Shown in pieces: positions 61,401 to 64,000 of a DNA stretch of 64,000 bases; the stretch's first letter is position 1; each line of letters opens with the position of its first letter. A model generated the notes under the pieces. The model was not told where the DNA came from. It ran no database searches and worked only from the letters and a program-made list of their open reading frames with translations. Position numbers and translations under genes: made by a program. Source of the stretch: Pseudomonas resinovorans NBRC 106553. GTDB taxonomy: Bacteria; Pseudomonadota; Gammaproteobacteria; Pseudomonadales; Pseudomonadaceae. Where the stretch lies: assembly GCF_000412695.1 (NCBI RefSeq), contig NC_021499.1, positions 1,550,001 through 1,614,000 on the forward strand. The letters run 5' to 3'.

Positions 61401-61474
61401 AGGGTGGCGATGATCAGGAACAGGGTGACGGCCCGGTTGCGTACCGCGAAGGCGGAAAGGTTGAAGCGGCTCAT
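58400..61474 (-). CDS. RND efflux transporter, inner-membrane pump
   Basis: A 1024-residue RND (AcrB/MdtB-like) antiporter with about 12 membrane segments and two large periplasmic loops. Visible are the start SRFNLSAFAVRNRAVTLFL, the proton-relay aspartates in LGLLVDDAIIAIEMMVVKL, the porter-domain start PSFTVKTMTVTAAWPGATAR, and the conserved NAILALIGIGGILMRNTLIF. ATG 61474 overlaps the membrane-fusion gene end by a few bases. No outer-membrane factor is adjacent, so TolC/OprM-type partners would come from elsewhere. The class is close to small-molecule pumps of the MexB/TriC-like group; the substrate is unknown. Its 3' end is duplicated in tandem downstream. Confidence 0.92.
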   Translation of the reverse strand: MSRFNLSAFAVRNRAVTLFLIIATLVAGAIAFGKLGRAEDPSFTVKTMTVTAAWPGATAREMQEQVADRLEKRLQELDLYDRVETIAQPGFVSMKLQFLDSTRPQDIQQLFYQTRKKLSDEAKRLPQGVVGPFFNDEYSDVYFALYALEAEQLPHRQLVRMAEDMRQGLLNLPGVKKVNILGEQAQRIFVEFSYERLATLGLKPEQIFEALAKQNGVAPAGFVETAGPRAYIRIDGAFDSLKLIENVPINANGRLLRIADVATVRRGYEDPPSYRIRHQGEPALMLGVIMDQHFNGLELDKSLAAEEDRIHAGLPLGVTFDKVSDQAEKIRLAVNEFMLKFFVALGVVMLISLLALGFRVGLVVAAAVPLTLSIVFVVMLMTGREFDRITLGALILSLGLLVDDAIIAIEMMVVKLEEGLDRIQAATFAWTSTAAPMLAGTLVTVIGFLPVGFAKSGAGEYAGNIFWIVGFALLASWLVAVFFTPYLGVKLLPRITPVPGGHEALYATRNYQRLRALVSWCVKRRLWVIALVLLAFLGSVLGMGVVKKQFFPNSDRSELLLEVYMPPGSAFKATEAVVAQVEKALLEEPQTKLVDSYVGGGAPRFFLSLNPELPDPAFAKIIVQTADSHARDALKARMHERIDAGEFPSARVRVTQLLFGPPVPFPVVFRVSGPNLEQLRQISEEVRAVVAANPMTRDAFVDWGERTSAYRLVLDQDRLRLLGFTPNEVKSQLNALLSGNPITEVREGTRSVAVMVRAQNAQRENLGGIEGLTITNAAGVSVPLEQVGRFQPVMEDPILKRRDRELTFEVRADIIKGTQPPDVEMAVYADLQPLIAKLPPGYKVTIAGPVEESAKANKALAVLFPVMILLTLVVIMFQVRSFGLMFMVFATAPLGLIGAVPALLLFNQPFGFNAILALIGIGGILMRNTLIFTDQIEQERAHGRPLQQAIIEATVRRARPVLLTALAAALAFIPLTLSVFWSSLAYVLIGGVLVGTLLTLLFLPALCALVLRAKQPAVEAVPAL

Positions 61475-61475
61475 C

Positions 61476-62573
61476 TCATTGCTCCAGGGCCAGCGACGGC
61501 GCCGGCAGTTCACGCACGCTGTCGCCGGCGTTGAGCAGGTGGGCGCCGAGGGCGACTACTCGCTCGCCCGGCTGCACGCCACCTTCCAGCACCGCTTCTT
61601 CCTGCTCCAGGCGCACCACCTGTACCGACCGCAGTTCGACTTTGTTGTCGGCATCGATGACCCAGACGCCGGTGCCCTGGCCCTTGTCGTGCAGGGCGCC
61701 CAGCGGCACGCGCAGCAGCTGCCGCTGGGACGAGCCGTCGAGGCGCAGGGTGACGGTGGAGCCTATGGCCAGGGCCGTGGAGTCGCCGCCCAGGGTGTAG
61801 CGGGCACGGAAGGTGCGGGTGGTGGCATCGGCCGCTGCGGAGAGTTCGCGCAAGCTGGCCGGCACCGCGTCGCCGGTGGCGCCATAGGGATAGGCGCGGG
61901 CCGGGTGGTTGGCCAGGGCACGCTGGGTTTCCGGGATATCGATCACCGCTTCGCGGGCACCGTCGTGGGCGAGGCTGGCGACCACCTGGCCTTCGGCGAC
62001 CACCTGGCCACGATCGACCCGTACGTCGGTGATCACGCCATCGGCGTCGGCCTTGAGAGTGGAGTAGGCGCGGCGGTTCTCCACCTGGGCGGCTTCGGAG
62101 GTGGCGGCGGCCTGTTCCGCCTGGGCCACCCGCAGGCGCGTGGCAGCCTGGTCGAAGACCTGCCGCGAGACGGCGCCGGTGCCAGCCAGGCGGCGGTAGC
62201 GGGCTTCGTCGTCGCGGGCCTGGCGCAATTCTGCCTCGGCGGCGGTGACGCGGTTGCGCGCGGTACGCAGGGCCAGTTCGAAGTCGGTGTTGTCCAGCAC
62301 CAGCAGCACGTCGCCACGCTTGACCCGGGTGCCCGGGTCGACCTTGCGGGCGATCACCTTGCCGCCGACGCGAAAGCCCAGGTCACTGGCGGTACGCGCC
62401 GCCACCACGCCGGTATAGAGGGCGTCCTGCTGGCTGGCGGCCTGCACCTCCGCCGCCAGTACCGCACGGGGCTGAGGGGTGGTGACGGTGACGTCGGCCT
62501 GGCTGTTGCAGCCGCTGAGGGCGAGCAGGGCGGCGGGGATCAGGGCGAGCAGGGCAAGGGGCGGGCGGTTCAT
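61476..62573 (-). CDS. RND membrane-fusion lipoprotein
   Basis: A 365-residue periplasmic adaptor. The lipobox LSGC puts the lipidated cysteine at position 22 after a hydrophobic signal. The lipoyl/barrel-sandwich halves flank a coiled-coil hairpin: GFRVGGKVIARKVDPGTRVK and LVLDNTDFELALRTARNRVT, then YSTLKADADGVITDVRVDRG. It connects the inner pump with an outer channel. The pump gene overlaps directly downstream. It is divergent from a small open frame and an MFS gene. Confidence 0.9.
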   Translation of the reverse strand: MNRPPLALLALIPAALLALSGCNSQADVTVTTPQPRAVLAAEVQAASQQDALYTGVVAARTASDLGFRVGGKVIARKVDPGTRVKRGDVLLVLDNTDFELALRTARNRVTAAEAELRQARDDEARYRRLAGTGAVSRQVFDQAATRLRVAQAEQAAATSEAAQVENRRAYSTLKADADGVITDVRVDRGQVVAEGQVVASLAHDGAREAVIDIPETQRALANHPARAYPYGATGDAVPASLRELSAAADATTRTFRARYTLGGDSTALAIGSTVTLRLDGSSQRQLLRVPLGALHDKGQGTGVWVIDADNKVELRSVQVVRLEQEEAVLEGGVQPGERVVALGAHLLNAGDSVRELPAPSLALEQ

Positions 62574-62626
62574 GGAGCGGTCCTCGACGTGGGCGGTGAC
62601 GGGGCGGGAATGCCGCAGGTCGAAAA

Positions 62627-62639
62627 TATGATAGTCATA
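62627..62639. promoter_or_regulatory. Candidate operator between RND operon and MFS unit
   Basis: TATGA-TAG-TCATA is an odd-centred palindrome in the AT-rich 145-bp gap between the two divergent efflux units. It may be the site of a TetR- or MarR-type repressor that is not in the window. Confidence 0.4.
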
Positions 62640-62717
62640 ATCTTATTTGGTGTATATATGTCGCTCGTAATCTAATTAATCGCCCCAAGGGCGAACCGAT
62701 AAGCGGAGGTGCCTGCA

Positions 62718-62852
62718 ATGAACGATCAACAGCAGAAGGTGGAACGGGTGTGTGCCGCACCCTCGGGTGTGGGCGCCGAGGACTGGCAGGCCCTGGAGTG
62801 GCAGTTGCTGGCCCTGGCGCTGGACGCCACTGAAGAAGGAGAGCCGGCATGA
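62718..62852 (+). CDS. Small protein (44 aa) translationally coupled to the MFS transporter
   Basis: The frame reads MNDQQQKVERVCAAPSGVGA and ends LDATEEGEPA with TGA overlapping the transporter ATG (ATGA). GCGGAGG at 62703-62709 is a strong ribosome binding site, better than any before the transporter itself. It is acidic and has no membrane segment. No family was recognised; it may be a coupling leader or a small partner protein. Confidence 0.55.
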   Translation: MNDQQQKVERVCAAPSGVGAEDWQALEWQLLALALDATEEGEPA

Positions 62853-64000
62853 ACCCGTCGCGCCTGCTGCTGGTCATCCTGATGGTGCTGACCGCCCTGG
62901 GGGAGATATCCACCCAACTGATCATTCCCGCCCTCGGCAGCATCGAGCAGGGCCTGGGCGCCGCCCATGGCGCCAGCCTGGCCGCGCTGTCGGCCTTCGT
63001 CGCCGCCTTCGGGGTCGGCCAGTTGCTGCTGGGCCCGTTGTCCGACCGGGTGGGCCGTCGCCCGGTGCTGATCGGCGGTCTCAGCCTGTACCTGGCAGCC
63101 ACTGCCTGGATGCTCCTGGCCGACGACATGGGCGGCTTCGTCATCGGTCGTGTGCTCCAGGGCCTGGGTGCTTGCGCCGCCCTGGTGCTGGCGCGGGCCA
63201 TCGTGCGTGACGTGTGGAGGGCGCAAGCCGCGCCGGCCCTGGCCCTGACGGTGATCGGCATGCTCAGCGCCATCGCCCTGGCGCCCATGGTGGGCGGCCT
63301 CCTGACCCAATGGGGCGGCTGGCATGCGCCGATCCTCGCCTCGCTGACGGTGGGCACCATCGCGCTGCTGGCGGTGCTGGCCTTCTATCGTGAGTCCAAC
63401 CCTAGCCTGGACCCCAAGGCCGGCCATCCGGCCACCCTGGCGCGGGACTATTTCGACCTGCTCAAGCAACCCACCAGTCGTGCCCTGGCCCTGACCCTGG
63501 CGGGCACCTACGGCGGGATGTTCGCGGTGGTCGCGGGCTCCTCGGCGGTCTACATCGGCCTGCTGGGGCTGAACTCCGCGCAGTACGGCCTGGCCTTCGG
63601 CGCCACCATCTCCGGGTTGATCGGCGGGGCGCTGTTCGCCCGGCGCAAGATCATGCAGCTGGGGCCGCAGCGCATCGTCGGTATCGGCGTCAGCCTGGTG
63701 GTCACCGGCGCTACGCTGACGGCGCTGGTGCACGCCGGCCTGGGCCTGTCGGTGCTCGGCCTCTCCCTGCCGCAGGTGCTGGTAACCCTGGGCGGCGGCA
63801 TGCTGATCCCGGCCTCGGTGGCCGGCGTGGTGATGCCCAACGCCCACCGCGCGGGCCTGGCCGCCGGCCTGATGGGCTTTGCCCAGATGCTCGGCGCCAC
63901 CCTTAGCGGCCTGTTGCTGGGCGCCCTGCAGGACGGCACTGCCTGGCCGATGATCGGTGTCCAGGGTCTGTTCGCCTTCGCCGCCATCAGTGCCTTCGTC
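62849..64000 (+). CDS. MFS transporter, Bcr/CflA type (truncated by window end)
   Basis: The first ~384 residues of a major-facilitator drug:proton antiporter. Segment 1 LVILMVLTALGEISTQLIIP, the loop 2-3 motif GPLSDRVGRRPVLIGG and the motif-C-like SAIALAPMVGGLLTQWGG of segment 5 are clear and match the Bcr/CflA group. Around 11 membrane segments are within the window, and the last one or two are missing. It is divergent from the RND operon, so this end holds two efflux systems. The start overlaps the small upstream gene. Confidence 0.88.
   Translation, partial: MNPSRLLLVILMVLTALGEISTQLIIPALGSIEQGLGAAHGASLAALSAFVAAFGVGQLLLGPLSDRVGRRPVLIGGLSLYLAATAWMLLADDMGGFVIGRVLQGLGACAALVLARAIVRDVWRAQAAPALALTVIGMLSAIALAPMVGGLLTQWGGWHAPILASLTVGTIALLAVLAFYRESNPSLDPKAGHPATLARDYFDLLKQPTSRALALTLAGTYGGMFAVVAGSSAVYIGLLGLNSAQYGLAFGATISGLIGGALFARRKIMQLGPQRIVGIGVSLVVTGATLTALVHAGLGLSVLGLSLPQVLVTLGGGMLIPASVAGVVMPNAHRAGLAAGLMGFAQMLGATLSGLLLGALQDGTAWPMIGVQGLFAFAAISAFV

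Noticed and set aside
56..64000. Search for CRISPR arrays, tRNA or rRNA genes, complete insertion sequences and integrase genes
   Set aside because: None seen. The repeats present are scattered hairpin elements, not evenly spaced direct repeats, and no transposase or integrase motif was found on either strand.

Overview
This is a high-GC window of a Pseudomonadaceae chromosome. Evidence is the Entner-Doudoroff set edd / hexR-zwf-pgl-eda with HexR-type operators, two OprD-family porins, A-rich Crc/Hfq-type motifs at many translation starts, and Pseudomonas-style repeats (GTAGGATGGGTTGAGC and GTAGGGGCGAATTCATTCG families) at gene ends. The gene set suits an environmental or plant-associated member of the aeruginosa/resinovorans/citronellolis side of the family; the species cannot be fixed from the window. 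No tRNA, rRNA, CRISPR array, complete IS or prophage was seen.

Layout. 1-1421: start of a dmm (dimethylamine monooxygenase-type) operon and a divergent LuxR-PAS regulator. 1583-2343: a frameshifted BRO-N gene with an upstream block of interlocking inverted repeats. 2355-8783: a Rut-like N-heterocycle gene set (NCS1 permease, isochorismatase-fold hydrolase, luciferase-like monooxygenase, flavin reductase, second NCS1 permease) sharing GGTATACC/ACCATA-type operators. 8918-12429: ppk2, an MltF-like transglycosylase, ohr and a small exported peptide. 12761-22452: central sugar metabolism (edd, an apparent glk stub, a hydrolase, hexR, zwf, pgl, eda, gapN).

22583-43924 is an aromatic-catabolism island. 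On the minus strand lie a MarR regulator (probable iacR), a PAS chemoreceptor and an ABC uptake system. Divergent from them is a complete indole-3-acetate operon in the order iacH-A-B-I-C-D-E-F-G, followed by an OprD porin, a NIPSNAP protein, catR and catBCA. IAA would be converted to catechol by Iac enzymes and catechol cleaved by CatA, CatB and CatC. 44226-57073 continues the theme: a formamidase-like hydrolase, a mini chemoreceptor, a second OprD porin, a second ABC uptake system, and antABC with divergent antR feeding anthranilate into the same catechol pool. 57182-64000 holds a DUF899 protein, an RND efflux pair and a Bcr/CflA-type MFS transporter that runs off the window.

The most notable points are the co-located uptake, chemotaxis and degradation genes for IAA with cat and ant, the AntR-type operator array, the glk stub after edd, the structured BRO-N leader, the Rut-like cluster, a 139-bp tandem duplication of the RND gene end, and a pair of inverted ~365-bp repeats bracketing 5 kb.
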